Program-made: the position numbers and the translations under genes
From: Myxococcota bacterium
GTDB lineage: Bacteria; Myxococcota_A; UBA796; UBA2385
Reading direction: 5' to 3'
DNA length: 64,000 nt
Assembly (NCBI GenBank): GCA_023150805.1
Contig: JAKLKF010000017.1
Location: 19,333 to 83,332 of the forward strand
Notes under the pieces: generated by a model
Seen by the model: the letters and a program-made list of their open reading frames with translations, nothing else
Databases searched by the model: none
What the model was told of the DNA's origin: nothing
In this document: positions 27,279-35,994 of the stretch, in pieces
Layout of the letters: every line of letters starts with the position of its first letter
Numbering within the stretch: the first letter of the stretch is position 1

Positions 27279-27755
27279 TCACCAGATCGCCGCGATCTCC
27301 CAGCTCACCTCGCCCGCGGGACTGTCGACCTCGAAGCCGTCGCCCGCCTCCAGCTCGGCCAGGGCCTGGCCCAGGGGCGAGGAGGGGGAGATCACGCGCA
27401 CCGTCCGGCCGCCGACCTCGGCCGAGGCGCCGCCGACGGGGGCGAGGAAGACCAGGTCGCGGCGCGGCCCGACCAGCTCGACCAGGGCGCCGACCTCGGC
27501 CACCATGCGTGGGGTCGGCGCCAGCACCTCGAACCAGGCGCGCAGGCGCTGCAGCTCGTCGATGCGCCAGGCCTGGCCGCGGGCCAGGTAGGAGGCCTCG
27601 GTGGCGCGGGTGTCGTACTTGCCCTCGGCCTTGCTCTGGTCGCTGCCGACCTCGTCGCGCGCCATGGCGGCGACGGCCTCCACGGCGGCCAGCTCGGCCT
27701 CCAGCGCGGCCCGCAGGGCGGCGACGACGGCGTCCTTGTCGATGTTCACGCTCAC
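27279..27755 (-). CDS. GreA/GreB-like transcription factor
   Basis: A 158-aa GreAB-family protein. The N-terminal coiled coil carries the typical stretch DQSKAEGKYDTRATEASYLA, and the C-terminal FKBP-like domain ends FEVDSPAGEVSWEI. Gre factors insert the coiled coil into the RNA polymerase secondary channel to trigger transcript cleavage; divergent members such as this may instead act as regulators. The GTG start (27755) has GGAGG five bases upstream and overlaps the TGA of the subtilase gene by 4 bases (GTGA), so the two are translationally coupled, an unexpected pairing. The ORF-track start is far upstream and unsupported. Confidence 0.85.
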   Translation of the reverse strand: MSVNIDKDAVVAALRAALEAELAAVEAVAAMARDEVGSDQSKAEGKYDTRATEASYLARGQAWRIDELQRLRAWFEVLAPTPRMVAEVGALVELVGPRRDLVFLAPVGGASAEVGGRTVRVISPSSPLGQALAELEAGDGFEVDSPAGEVSWEIAAIW

Positions 27756-29542
27756 GGGCGCCTCCGCCGCCGGAGCAGGAGGGGCAGCAGCGGCAGGGCC
27801 AGGCCGCCCGCGGGGGCGGCGGCGCAGCCCACGGGCAGCTCGGCGGTGGGCTGCTGGGCGACGGGCAGCACCTCGAAGGTGCCGGTGGCCGCCTCGCCTG
27901 GACCCCAGCGGTCGACGGCGCGCACCGACCAGCCGACCACGTCCCCCGCGGCGACCTGGCCGGTCAGGTCCAGCGACGCCTCGTCCAGGGTCACGGTGCT
28001 CGCCTCCTCGCCGGTGCGCGCCCAGGTGAGCTCGTAGGACAGGCGGTCGCCGTCGGGATCCTCGGCCGCCCACTGCAAGAGCACCCGGTCCTCGGTGGCG
28101 CTGGCCACGGGGAAGGTCAGGGTCGGGGCCGGCGGGGGCTGGTCGGCGACAGCCAGGACGGCGGCGGCGGCGTTCACCCGCCCGCAGCCGTACCAGGGGC
28201 TCCAGCCCTGGTCGTCGTAGGCTCCGTCTTCACTGTCCACGTCGATGGGCTCGGCCGTCTCGCACAGGACCTGGCGCACCTGGGCGGCGGTCAGGCGGGG
28301 GTTGGCGGCGAGCATCAGCGCGGCGACGCCGCTGACGACGGGGGCCGAGGCGCTGGTGCCCGAGAAGGAGCCGACGTAGTCGCCGTCGCCCTCGTAGCTG
28401 CCGTAGCCCTGGTCTCCGGTCAGGTCGGTGGTCAGGATCGCGCCCGAGGGGCCGGTGAGGTCCACGCCGTCGCCGTAGCTGCTGTACCACTCGCGGTCGT
28501 CGTCCCCGTCGCTGGCGGCCACGCCGATCACCGCCTCGTGGGCCAGCAGCCCGTCGCCGCCGTTGTCGCAGGCGCCGTTGCCGGCGCTGAAGACCACGAC
28601 GGCGCCCAGGCCGCCGCGACCCTCCTCCTCGGCGTGGTCCAGGGCCTCCGCCACGGTGGCCCACAGCATGTAGGCCGAGCAGCCGTTGTCGAAGCCCCAG
28701 GAGTTGGACAGCACGGCGGCGCCGGCGTCCACGGCGTCGACCAGGGCGTCGTGCAGGTCCGAGGTGGTCGTGTCGCCGCCCAGCAGCCGCACCCCGTAGA
28801 CCTGGGCGTCGTAGGCCACGCCGGCCACGCCCACCCCGTTGTCGCCCACCGCGGCGGCGATGCCGGCGGCGCAGGTGCCGTGCGCGGCGTCGTCGTCGGC
28901 CGGGTCGGGGCTGGGGTCGGCGTCGCCGTCGACGAAGTCCCAGCCGTCGACCACGTCCAGGTCGGGGTGGTCGACCTGCACGCCGCCGTCGATCACGGCG
29001 ACGAGCAGGCCCGCGCCGGTGGTGACGGCCCAGGCGGCCTCGGCGTCGATGTCCACGCCGGCCGTCCAGCCGCCCTGGCCGCTGTTCTCCAGGTGCCACT
29101 GGCCCGACAGGTAGGGGTCGTCGGGCAGGGCCGTCGGGGCCGGCGAGAGCGCCAGGTCGGGGTGGGCCCACAGCACGTCGGGGCGCTGGCGGAGCTGGCG
29201 CGAGAGCGAGATCTCGTCGACGCCGTCGGCGACCTGGAGCAGGAGCTGGCGGCGGCTGCCCGCCAGCAGGCGGGAGGAGGCGACCTGGGGCAGGGCCGCG
29301 AGGGCCGCGAGGGCCGCGTCGTCGGTGGCCCGGACGATCAGCGCGCCGGTGCGGCGGGCCTGGGGACCCGGGGCGCCGGGGAGGGCCCGGCCCCGGGCGT
29401 CGCCGGGACGCAGGCGGCCGTCCTCTCCCAGCACGGCGATCTCGGGCCCGCGACCGGGGAAGAACCAGGCGGGCGCGGCGGCGGCGGCGGCAGCGCCGGG
29501 ACACAGCGACAGGGACAGGGCCAGCAGCAGGGGGATCGGCAT
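27752..29542 (-). CDS. subtilisin-like (S8) serine protease with C-terminal sorting tail
   Basis: A 596-aa secreted protease. The signal peptide (IPLLLALSLSL) is followed by a prodomain (to about residue 160) and an S8 catalytic domain with Asp in VAVIDGGVQVDH, His in AHGTCAAGIA, Asn in VVFSAGNGA and Ser in FSGTSASAPVVSG. A fibronectin-like region follows, then a tail GCAAAPAGGLALPLLPLLLRRRRRP. That tail (Cys, Pro, hydrophobic stretch, Arg cluster) resembles MYXO-CTERM sorting signals. The ATG at 29542 is 6 bases after TACGTT, so the mRNA may be leaderless. It overlaps the GreA-like gene by GTGA. Confidence 0.92.
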   Translation of the reverse strand: MPIPLLLALSLSLCPGAAAAAAAPAWFFPGRGPEIAVLGEDGRLRPGDARGRALPGAPGPQARRTGALIVRATDDAALAALAALPQVASSRLLAGSRRQLLLQVADGVDEISLSRQLRQRPDVLWAHPDLALSPAPTALPDDPYLSGQWHLENSGQGGWTAGVDIDAEAAWAVTTGAGLLVAVIDGGVQVDHPDLDVVDGWDFVDGDADPSPDPADDDAAHGTCAAGIAAAVGDNGVGVAGVAYDAQVYGVRLLGGDTTTSDLHDALVDAVDAGAAVLSNSWGFDNGCSAYMLWATVAEALDHAEEEGRGGLGAVVVFSAGNGACDNGGDGLLAHEAVIGVAASDGDDDREWYSSYGDGVDLTGPSGAILTTDLTGDQGYGSYEGDGDYVGSFSGTSASAPVVSGVAALMLAANPRLTAAQVRQVLCETAEPIDVDSEDGAYDDQGWSPWYGCGRVNAAAAVLAVADQPPPAPTLTFPVASATEDRVLLQWAAEDPDGDRLSYELTWARTGEEASTVTLDEASLDLTGQVAAGDVVGWSVRAVDRWGPGEAATGTFEVLPVAQQPTAELPVGCAAAPAGGLALPLLPLLLRRRRRP

Positions 29543-29548
29543 GGCGCC

Positions 29549-29554
29549 AACGTA
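29549..29554 (-). promoter_or_regulatory. -10 box TACGTT, apparently leaderless
   Basis: On the minus strand GC-TACGTT lies 6 bases before the subtilase ATG. It shares a 35-base gap with the opposing -10 box at 29566, so two divergent promoters sit almost back to back. Confidence 0.45.
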
Positions 29555-29565
29555 GCGCACGGGGC

Positions 29566-29571
29566 TACCCT
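29566..29571 (+). promoter_or_regulatory. -10 box TACCCT, apparently leaderless
   Basis: GC-TACCCT is 6 bases before the GTG of the DUF4215 lipoprotein, with no ribosome site between. Confidence 0.42.
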
Positions 29572-29577
29572 GCCGCC

Positions 29578-30972
29578 GTGACCCTCGCCGCCCTGCTGCT
29601 GTGGACCTCGCTCTCCCCCTTCGGCTGCGCCGACAAGGGCCAGGACACCGCCGCCTGGACGCCGCCGGGCTGCGGGGACGGCGTGCTCGTCGAGGGCGAG
29701 GCCTGCGACGACGGCGCCGCCAACAGCGACAGCGCCCCCGACGCCTGCCGGGCGGACTGCACCCTGCCCGGCTGCGGCGACGGGGTGGTCGACGGTGGAG
29801 AGGAGTGCGACGACGGTGGGCCCTGGGGCGGCGACGGCTGCACCCCCTCCTGCGCGGTCGAGCCCGGGCCCTTCGAGGTCGAGCCGAACCAGCCCTGGGA
29901 CGCCGCCGAGAGCTGGGCGGGCGAGGTCGTGTACGGCAGCCTCTCCGCCGGCGACGAGGACTGCTTCTCGCTGGCCCTGGCCGAGTGCGAGGCCCTCTCG
30001 GCCCGGCTGGTGGGCCCCTGCCCCGACCCGGCCACCCTGCGCCTGCACGACCCCTCGGGCGCGCAGGTCGCCGCCGGGCCTCCGGGGACCGACGGCTGCG
30101 CGGCGCTGGACCCGGCCGAGCACGAGGGCGCGCGCTTCGTGGCCGCGGGCCCGTGGACGGTCTGCGTCGAGGGGCTGCTGGGCGGCGAGGTGGCGGCCTG
30201 GGCGCTGGAGCTGGCGCCGGTGGCCGCGAAGGACGCCAGCTACAGCATCCCCGCGGGCGAGGACCCCGACGGCGATGGCCGGCCGGACCGCTGCGACGCC
30301 GACCGCGACGGCGACGGGCTGGCCAACGACGGCGACCTGTGCCCCGACGTGCCCGACGGGCCCGACACGCCGCCGCCGACCCCCGACGCCGACGGCTTCC
30401 TGCGCGCCTGGCTGGCGGTCGGCCCCTTCACGGGCACGACCAGCTCCGAGAGCTGCCGGCCCAGCGACGACATGCTGCTGGGCGAGGACGACGCGCTGGC
30501 CAGCCCGGTCCTGGGCGACGACGCCGGCGGCCTGCCCTGGCGCGCGCTGTGGAGCGAGGGCAGCCGGGTCGACCTGCTGGCGCCCTTCGGCACGGTCGAG
30601 CCACCGCGCGAGGCCTACCTGTTGACCTGGGTCCACAGCGCCTCGACGCGCGAGGCGACCCTGGCCCTGGGCCTGGACGACGGCGGCCGCGCCTGGCTGG
30701 GCGGGGTGCAGGTCCTGGACGTCAGCGCCTGCCAGGGCACCGTGGTCGACCAGTTCACGGCCGCGGTGACCCTGGTCGAAGGCTGGCAGCCCCTGCTGCT
30801 CAAGATCCGCGACCAGGGTGGCGAGTGGGGCGCCTACGTGCGCTTCCTGGACGGCGCGGGCGCGCCGATCACCGACCTCACCCTGTCCCTGTCGGCCGAC
30901 GGGGCGGGCGCGCCCGGCCAGACCGACCGGGACGGCGACGGCGTGGGCGACGCCTGCGACCCGGATCCGTGA
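29578..30972 (+). CDS. DUF4215 Cys-repeat lipoprotein with calcium-loop repeats
   Basis: A 464-aa protein with a probable lipobox (LSPFGC). Two DUF4215 (myxobacterial Cys-rich) repeats follow: CGDGVLVEGEACDDG and CGDGVVDGGEECDDG. Next is a pre-peptidase-like beta domain (residues about 95-220). Thrombospondin type 3-like Asp-rich loops appear near residue 230 (DPDGDGRPDRCDADRDGDG) and at the C-terminus (DRDGDGVGDACDPDP). A PA14-like jelly-roll region lies between them. All point to a calcium-dependent surface protein. The start codon is GTG. Function unknown. Confidence 0.8.
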   Translation: MTLAALLLWTSLSPFGCADKGQDTAAWTPPGCGDGVLVEGEACDDGAANSDSAPDACRADCTLPGCGDGVVDGGEECDDGGPWGGDGCTPSCAVEPGPFEVEPNQPWDAAESWAGEVVYGSLSAGDEDCFSLALAECEALSARLVGPCPDPATLRLHDPSGAQVAAGPPGTDGCAALDPAEHEGARFVAAGPWTVCVEGLLGGEVAAWALELAPVAAKDASYSIPAGEDPDGDGRPDRCDADRDGDGLANDGDLCPDVPDGPDTPPPTPDADGFLRAWLAVGPFTGTTSSESCRPSDDMLLGEDDALASPVLGDDAGGLPWRALWSEGSRVDLLAPFGTVEPPREAYLLTWVHSASTREATLALGLDDGGRAWLGGVQVLDVSACQGTVVDQFTAAVTLVEGWQPLLLKIRDQGGEWGAYVRFLDGAGAPITDLTLSLSADGAGAPGQTDRDGDGVGDACDPDP

Positions 30973-31019
30973 GGCCCGGCCGGTGGGCCCAGGTGCGCCG
31001 CGTGGGCGCGTGCGCGGAG

Positions 31020-31025
31020 TAGGCT
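31020..31025 (+). promoter_or_regulatory. -10 box TAGGCT
   Basis: GAG-TAGGCT lies 18 bases before GTG 31044, with GGAGGT in between. The same GAGTAGGCTG string occurs upstream of the minus-strand VWA-like lipoprotein gene (about 16739-16748), suggesting a shared promoter form. Confidence 0.4.
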
Positions 31026-31043
31026 GACCGCCCTGGAGGTCCC

Positions 31044-32231
31044 GTGGAGGCGCTCGCGATGTTGCTGGCCGCCGGTGGCCAGTTCTTCTTCATCGGCGGC
31101 ATCGTCGCCCTCGTGGCCTGGCTGAGCCACCGCGCCCGCCAGCGTCAGAACGCCCGCTGGGCCGCGACCGCCGCGCGGGAGGGCCTGAACTTCACCCCCG
31201 GCGCCTTCATGACCGCGCCGCGGATGGACGGGCTGCGCGGGCCGGTCGGCGTGCTGGTCACGACCATCGCGCGCAGCGCCGGCAAGTCCAGCATCCCCTA
31301 CACCGTGGTCACCCTGCAGTGCCCGGTCGCGCTGCCGCCGGGCCTGCAGATCACGCGCGAGGGCGCGGGAGACGCGCTGGCCAAGCTCTTCGGCGGCCAG
31401 GACATCGAGCTGGGGGATCCGCTCTTGGACCCCAAGCTGCGGATCAAGGGCCTGGACCCCGAGGCGGTGCGCGAGGTGCTGGCCTGGCCGGCGGTGCGGG
31501 AGCGGCTCTACGTGCTGCTGCAGGCCAGCCAGCACAGCCGCGTCGAGGCCGGCCGGATCATCCTGGAGGAGCAGGGCAACAAGGACCTCCAGCTCGAGCG
31601 CAACCTGGCCGAGGGCGCGGCGCTGGCCGAGGCGCTGGCCGAGGCGGTGCAGGCGCCGTGGGCGGCGCTGGCGGCGCGCACCGGGCTGGTCCTGGAGGGC
31701 TCGGGCGGCGGCGTGGACCTGCGCGGCGAGATCGACGGGCTGCGCGTGGAGGCCCGCGCCCAGGTGGGGCGCGGCGACGCCGGGCCCCAGACGGTGGTGC
31801 GGATCACCCTGCCCGAGGGCCTGCCCCGCATGGGCATCAGCCTGTCCGAGCGGGGCGGCGAGAGCGGGGGCCTGCGCCTGGGAGACCCCGTGCTGGACGG
31901 GCTGGTCAAGGTCGAGGCGCGCGACGACCAGGCTGCCCGCGCGCTGCTGACCGGGCCCGCGGCCCAGGCCGCCGACCTGCACGGCAAGCTGCTGGCCGTG
32001 ATCCACGGCCGGCCGGGCAGCGTGCTCAGCGGCCGCGAGCTGCGCGTCCTGGGGCCGGGCGCCACCGCCGACCACGTGGGCGCGTTGATCGACGAGGGCC
32101 TGGCCCTGGCCCGCGCCCTGGTCGAGGTGGCCGGCCTGTCGCCGGTCGCCGAGGCCCCCCGCGCCCCGCAGGCCACCGACCGCCCCGACCCGCTGGCGGC
32201 CGCCGCGGCCCGGCTGCGGATGCGCTCGTGA
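31044..32231 (+). CDS. membrane-anchored protein with duplicated domain
   Basis: A 395-aa protein with one N-terminal TM helix (FFFIGGIVALVAWL) and a large cytoplasmic body holding two similar halves. The first half contains IELGDPLLDPKLRIKGLD and the second LRLGDPVLDGLVKVEARD, each followed by a helix and a strand-rich tail. The pattern resembles DUF3137-type envelope proteins but I cannot assign a family. The start is GTG with GGAGGT four bases upstream. It overlaps the following membrane gene by GTGA, so the two act as a pair. Confidence 0.65.
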   Translation: MEALAMLLAAGGQFFFIGGIVALVAWLSHRARQRQNARWAATAAREGLNFTPGAFMTAPRMDGLRGPVGVLVTTIARSAGKSSIPYTVVTLQCPVALPPGLQITREGAGDALAKLFGGQDIELGDPLLDPKLRIKGLDPEAVREVLAWPAVRERLYVLLQASQHSRVEAGRIILEEQGNKDLQLERNLAEGAALAEALAEAVQAPWAALAARTGLVLEGSGGGVDLRGEIDGLRVEARAQVGRGDAGPQTVVRITLPEGLPRMGISLSERGGESGGLRLGDPVLDGLVKVEARDDQAARALLTGPAAQAADLHGKLLAVIHGRPGSVLSGRELRVLGPGATADHVGALIDEGLALARALVEVAGLSPVAEAPRAPQATDRPDPLAAAAARLRMRS

Positions 32232-32770
32232 ACCCCCGCCCCACCTGGGTCGAGGCGCTGCCCGACGGCTGGCGCGCCGACCTGTCGGCTCGGCCGCGGG
32301 ACCGGCACATCGCCCTGGGCATCCTGGGGCTGGCCGCCGTCTGGACCGCCCTGAGCTGCGGCGGCGCCCTGGCGCTGCGGGGCGACGGCGGCGCGGCCTG
32401 GTGCAGCCTGGCGCTGTCGCCCCTGCTGTGGCTGCTCGGCGCCGCCATGGCGGTCGAGGGGCTGACCCGCCGGGAGCTGCGGCTACAAGGCGGCCACCTG
32501 CGGGAGACGGTCCACCGCCCCTGGGGCCGCCGCGTCGACGAGGTCGCGCTGGCCGGCCTGGAGGTCGAGGGCAGCCACGCCTTCAGCGGCAAGGGCGCGA
32601 CCACCTGCTGGCTGCGGCTCTACGCGCCGGGGCAGGCCAAGGCGCGCTTCACGGTGGTCCTGCCCGGCGGCCTGGCCCTGGCAGAGCGCACGGGGGCGGT
32701 GGCCGAGCTCTCGTGGATGGTCGACAGCCTGGCGCCCCTGTGCGTGGGCCGGCGGGTGGGCGGGGGCTGA
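32228..32770 (+). CDS. two-TM membrane protein with PH-like domain
   Basis: A 180-aa protein with two TM helices (residues about 28-50 and 57-77) and a C-terminal soluble domain of alternating strands (VDEVALAGLEVEGSH, ARFTVVLPGG), compatible with a bacterial PH-like domain. It starts with the GTG inside the previous gene's stop (GTGA). The pairing suggests a complex with the duplicated-domain protein. No enzyme motif is seen. Confidence 0.62.
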   Translation: MNPRPTWVEALPDGWRADLSARPRDRHIALGILGLAAVWTALSCGGALALRGDGGAAWCSLALSPLLWLLGAAMAVEGLTRRELRLQGGHLRETVHRPWGRRVDEVALAGLEVEGSHAFSGKGATTCWLRLYAPGQAKARFTVVLPGGLALAERTGAVAELSWMVDSLAPLCVGRRVGGG

Positions 32771-32801
32771 GAGGGTGGGGGCCGAGCAGGGGCCTCAGCC
32801 C
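32764..32801. terminator. stop-codon hairpin between convergent genes
   Basis: GGGCTGAG (32764-32771) and CTCAGCCC (32794-32801) form a perfect 8-bp stem that includes the TGA stops of both convergent genes, with a 22-base loop. Confidence 0.45.
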
Positions 32802-34555
32802 GCGACCACCTGGTTCCGACCGCCGCGCTTGGCGGCGTACAGCGCGGCGTCGGCGCGGTCGATCACCACCTCCAGGGCCTCGCCGGGGCGGCGAAGGGTG
32901 GTGCCGATGCTCACGGTCACGCGCTGGTCCTGCAGCGGGCCGTCCAGCACCAGCGCCTGGACCTCCGCGCGCAGCCGCTCGGCCAACGCCGCGAGGCCCT
33001 GCGGGTCGAGCCCCACCGCGAACACGGCGATCTCCTCTCCGCCCAGCCGGATCGGCAGGTCGCCGGCCCGCGCCCGGTCGCGGACCGCCTGCCCCACCCG
33101 CCGCAGCACCGCGTCGCCCTGGACGTGGCCCCAGGTGTCGTTGACCCGCTTGAAGTGGTCGATGTCCAGCAGGGCGACCCCGACGTCACCGCCGGTCCCC
33201 CGGTCCTGGAGCTGGAACAGCCGATCGACCGCGTCGTGCATGTAGACCCGGGTGAACAGACCCGTCAGCGGGTCCCGGATGCTGCGCTCGTAGACCTCCT
33301 GGCGTCGTTGGTCCACTTCCCGGAGCACCATCTCGCGCTCGACCGCGATGTGCAGCGGCAGGGCGAGCTGCTCCACGATCAGGCCCAGCGCCTCCAGGTC
33401 GTCGGGGTCCTCCGACATGTCCAGGGACGCGACCGCGGCGATGGTGCCCCGCTCCGGCGTGAACAGAGGCAGCACCACCCGCAGCCCGCCGGGGGACCGC
33501 TCGATGGCGAAGCGCGTGTCCAGCACCGGCCCACCCGGCCCGTGGCGGCGCGCCCAGCCCGACGCGTCCAGGCCCAGGGCCCAGGCGTCGGGGTGCCCGG
33601 CGTCGGCGCGCTCGCCGCGGAACCGGGTCTCGGGCCGGAAGCACACCGCCTGGCCCCCCGCGTCGCGCGCCAGCAGGCGCAGGGAGGTCACGGGCAGGCT
33701 GCGCTGGATGACCTCCAGCAGGCGCCCGGCGATGTCCTGGAAGTCGCGGACCAGGCTCATCGCCTGGGTGATCTCCCGCAGGGTCGCGTTCAGCCGCGAC
33801 AGCCGCAGGATGTCGGTGTCCCGGTCGGCCAGCAGGTACAGGCCGCAGTCCAGGTGGCGGAGGCGCTCGAGCAGCGTGCGGGCCAGGGGCTCGCGCAGGA
33901 TCGACCCGTGCTGGGGCGCGATGGTCTGGAACGGGAGCCGGGCCAGGGTCGCCAGCGAGTAGTCCAGGATGTCTCGGCTGGGCATGTAGTGCTCGTGGAA
34001 GGAGCGCATGCGGTCGAAGTGGGACTCGTCCTCGGCGAACAGGTGGAAGTCGTCGTCGATAGCGCCGAACAGGTCCGAGGAGAACAGGACCCGCGCCTGC
34101 GGGTCGTAGGTGGCGATGGCGCCGGCGAAGTGGGCGTAGGGCGTGAAGACGAAGTGCAGCACGCGGTCCTCCAGCCGCAGGCTCCAGTCGTGCTGGTCCA
34201 CCAGCCAGAACGGCACGGGCAGGTCGTAGTGCTGCAGGAGCATCGCGCTGCGCCAGTGGGTCACGACCCGGGCGTCGGGGCGCCGCCAGGTGGCCAGGAT
34301 GTGGGGCAGGGCGGCCACGATGTCGGGGTCCTGGTGCTGGGCGACGAAGTACCGGACCTGGTCCATGGCCACGACCTGTTCGATCTTCGCCCGCGTCTTC
34401 TCCCAGGTCCGCATCGATCCCGGGTCGATCAGCACGGACTGGTCGCCCTGCTCCACCAGGTAGGCGTGACACTGGAAGGGATCTCCTTCCTGGACGTGGC
34501 CCACCCACCACACACGGGGGGCGAGCGCGATGGGGTGAGACAGGTCCGGCCGCAT
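32795..34555 (-). CDS. MBL-fold (ODP-like) sensor diguanylate cyclase
   Basis: A 586-aa protein. Residues 1 to about 240 are a metallo-beta-lactamase fold of the FprA/oxygen-binding diiron protein type. Ligand positions are readable as HQDPD (for HxExD), YAHFAG, SSDLFG and PQHGS. Then comes a GAF-like domain (about 270-400), and a C-terminal GGDEF cyclase with the active loop GGEEI and an RxxD inhibition site (RAGD) five residues before it. It probably makes cyclic di-GMP in response to oxygen or redox state. The start MRPDLSHP has GGAGG five bases upstream. It stands alone, so the output pathway is unknown. Confidence 0.85.
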   Translation of the reverse strand: MRPDLSHPIALAPRVWWVGHVQEGDPFQCHAYLVEQGDQSVLIDPGSMRTWEKTRAKIEQVVAMDQVRYFVAQHQDPDIVAALPHILATWRRPDARVVTHWRSAMLLQHYDLPVPFWLVDQHDWSLRLEDRVLHFVFTPYAHFAGAIATYDPQARVLFSSDLFGAIDDDFHLFAEDESHFDRMRSFHEHYMPSRDILDYSLATLARLPFQTIAPQHGSILREPLARTLLERLRHLDCGLYLLADRDTDILRLSRLNATLREITQAMSLVRDFQDIAGRLLEVIQRSLPVTSLRLLARDAGGQAVCFRPETRFRGERADAGHPDAWALGLDASGWARRHGPGGPVLDTRFAIERSPGGLRVVLPLFTPERGTIAAVASLDMSEDPDDLEALGLIVEQLALPLHIAVEREMVLREVDQRRQEVYERSIRDPLTGLFTRVYMHDAVDRLFQLQDRGTGGDVGVALLDIDHFKRVNDTWGHVQGDAVLRRVGQAVRDRARAGDLPIRLGGEEIAVFAVGLDPQGLAALAERLRAEVQALVLDGPLQDQRVTVSIGTTLRRPGEALEVVIDRADAALYAAKRGGRNQVVAG

Positions 34556-34632
34556 GGACGCCTCCGCCGCTGGGCTCGCCACCGGCATCGGTCCGCGCCC
34601 GCCGCCGGTGCGTCACGAACGGTCACGGCGCC

Positions 34633-35994
34633 CTACTCGGCCAGCACCACCAGCAGGTACTCGCCGGCACGCGGGTCGCCGTCGTCGTCCACCCAGGTGT
34701 CCACCACCAGGTGCCAGGTGCCGGCGTCCAGCGTGCGGCGCACGTGCTGGTCGTCGCGCTCGACGCAGGCGTCGCCGTCGACCTCCTCGCCCAGCAGGTG
34801 CAGGTCGACGTCGACCTGGCCCCGGTCGAAGACCATGGCGCGCACCGTGGTCCGGCGATCCAGCTCCAGGCGGTAGACCACCTCGCGCCCGCCCTCGTCG
34901 GCGCTGGACCCGCAGCCGTCGTACCGGGCGATGAGCGCTTCGCCGGCCTCGCGGGTGTCGCGCAGGTCGGTGAACGGCAGCTCGGAGGGGACGCGCAGCG
35001 GGTCGGCGGCGGTGCCCAGGCCGACCAGGGGCGCCTGCGGCTCGTCGAAGGACTCGCCCTCCAGGGCGGCCCGCCGCAGGCGGTCCAGGCCGTCGAGCAC
35101 CAGCAGGTTGCGCACGTTGGCGCCGTGCTCCAGGCCGCTGTCGCCCAGCTTGCAGGCACCGCCCGCGTAGGGCTCCAGGTGCACGCCGTCGCTGTACAGG
35201 CCGTAGCCGTCGACCGCCCGCAGCCCGAGCTCCAGGTCGACCAGGGGCACCTGTCGCGCCTGGGCGATGCCGCGCACGACGGCGTTGTAGCGGGGGACCC
35301 AGGCGTCGGCGCCGGCGTCGTCCAGGCGCGGGGGGATGGTGACCAGCAGGGGGATCACCCCGGCGTCCAGGTGCCAGTCCACCAGGTCGAGCATGTCCTC
35401 GCCGAAGGACCAGATGGCGTCCTTCCAGGTGGCGGCCATGTGCATGTCGTTGGTGCCGTACTGGACGACGGCGAAGCGCGGCGAGAGGGCCGCGTCCTCC
35501 TGCTCCACGGGCGAGGGGTCGCCCGAGAGCGCCCAGGCGGCGGTCTGGCCGACCTCGGCGGCCTCGCTCTGCCGGTCCCAGGGCGTGCGGCTGCCGGCGT
35601 CGCCCGCCAGGAAGTGGTCGATGGTCTCCTGCAGCTCGTCGCGATCGCCCAGGTTGACGGCGTCGCCGGCGAAGCAGCCCAGCGCGTTGCTGTCGACCGT
35701 GATGCTGTCGCCCACCTTCATGAACACCCGCTTGGAGCGGCCCAGGGCGGCGTCGGACAGGGCGACCAGGTGGTCGCGCAGGGCGGGGGGGATGGGCGAC
35801 TGCAGGCGGTCGGCGGGGTAGCGCGCGGGGCCCTCGGCCGGGGTCGTCCCCGTCCCCCCGCCGTCGCCGCCTCCGGCGTCGGTGGCGGCACCGCCGGTGT
35901 CGCCGGTCGGATCGGTGCCCTCGCCCGGCCCGCGGCGGGGATCGGGAGCGGACGCCGTGCAGGCGAGGGCCAGGAGGATCGAGGCGCCGGTCAC
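34633..35994 (-). CDS. SGNH/GDSL hydrolase lipoprotein
   Basis: A 453-aa lipoprotein (lipobox LALAC) with a Gly/Asp/Thr tether, then an SGNH esterase domain. Block I is KVGDSITVD (Ser), block III YGTNDMH (Asn) and block V SDGVHL (Asp and His). A C-terminal PPC-like beta domain follows (VRAMVFDRGQVDVDLHL). It probably removes ester-linked acyl groups from a surface glycan. The GTG start overlaps the stop of the upstream GH-like gene by 4 bases (GTGA), so the two work as a pair. The ORF track's 336 extra residues are antisense shadow. Confidence 0.85.
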   Translation of the reverse strand: MTGASILLALACTASAPDPRRGPGEGTDPTGDTGGAATDAGGGDGGGTGTTPAEGPARYPADRLQSPIPPALRDHLVALSDAALGRSKRVFMKVGDSITVDSNALGCFAGDAVNLGDRDELQETIDHFLAGDAGSRTPWDRQSEAAEVGQTAAWALSGDPSPVEQEDAALSPRFAVVQYGTNDMHMAATWKDAIWSFGEDMLDLVDWHLDAGVIPLLVTIPPRLDDAGADAWVPRYNAVVRGIAQARQVPLVDLELGLRAVDGYGLYSDGVHLEPYAGGACKLGDSGLEHGANVRNLLVLDGLDRLRRAALEGESFDEPQAPLVGLGTAADPLRVPSELPFTDLRDTREAGEALIARYDGCGSSADEGGREVVYRLELDRRTTVRAMVFDRGQVDVDLHLLGEEVDGDACVERDDQHVRRTLDAGTWHLVVDTWVDDDGDPRAGEYLLVVLAE

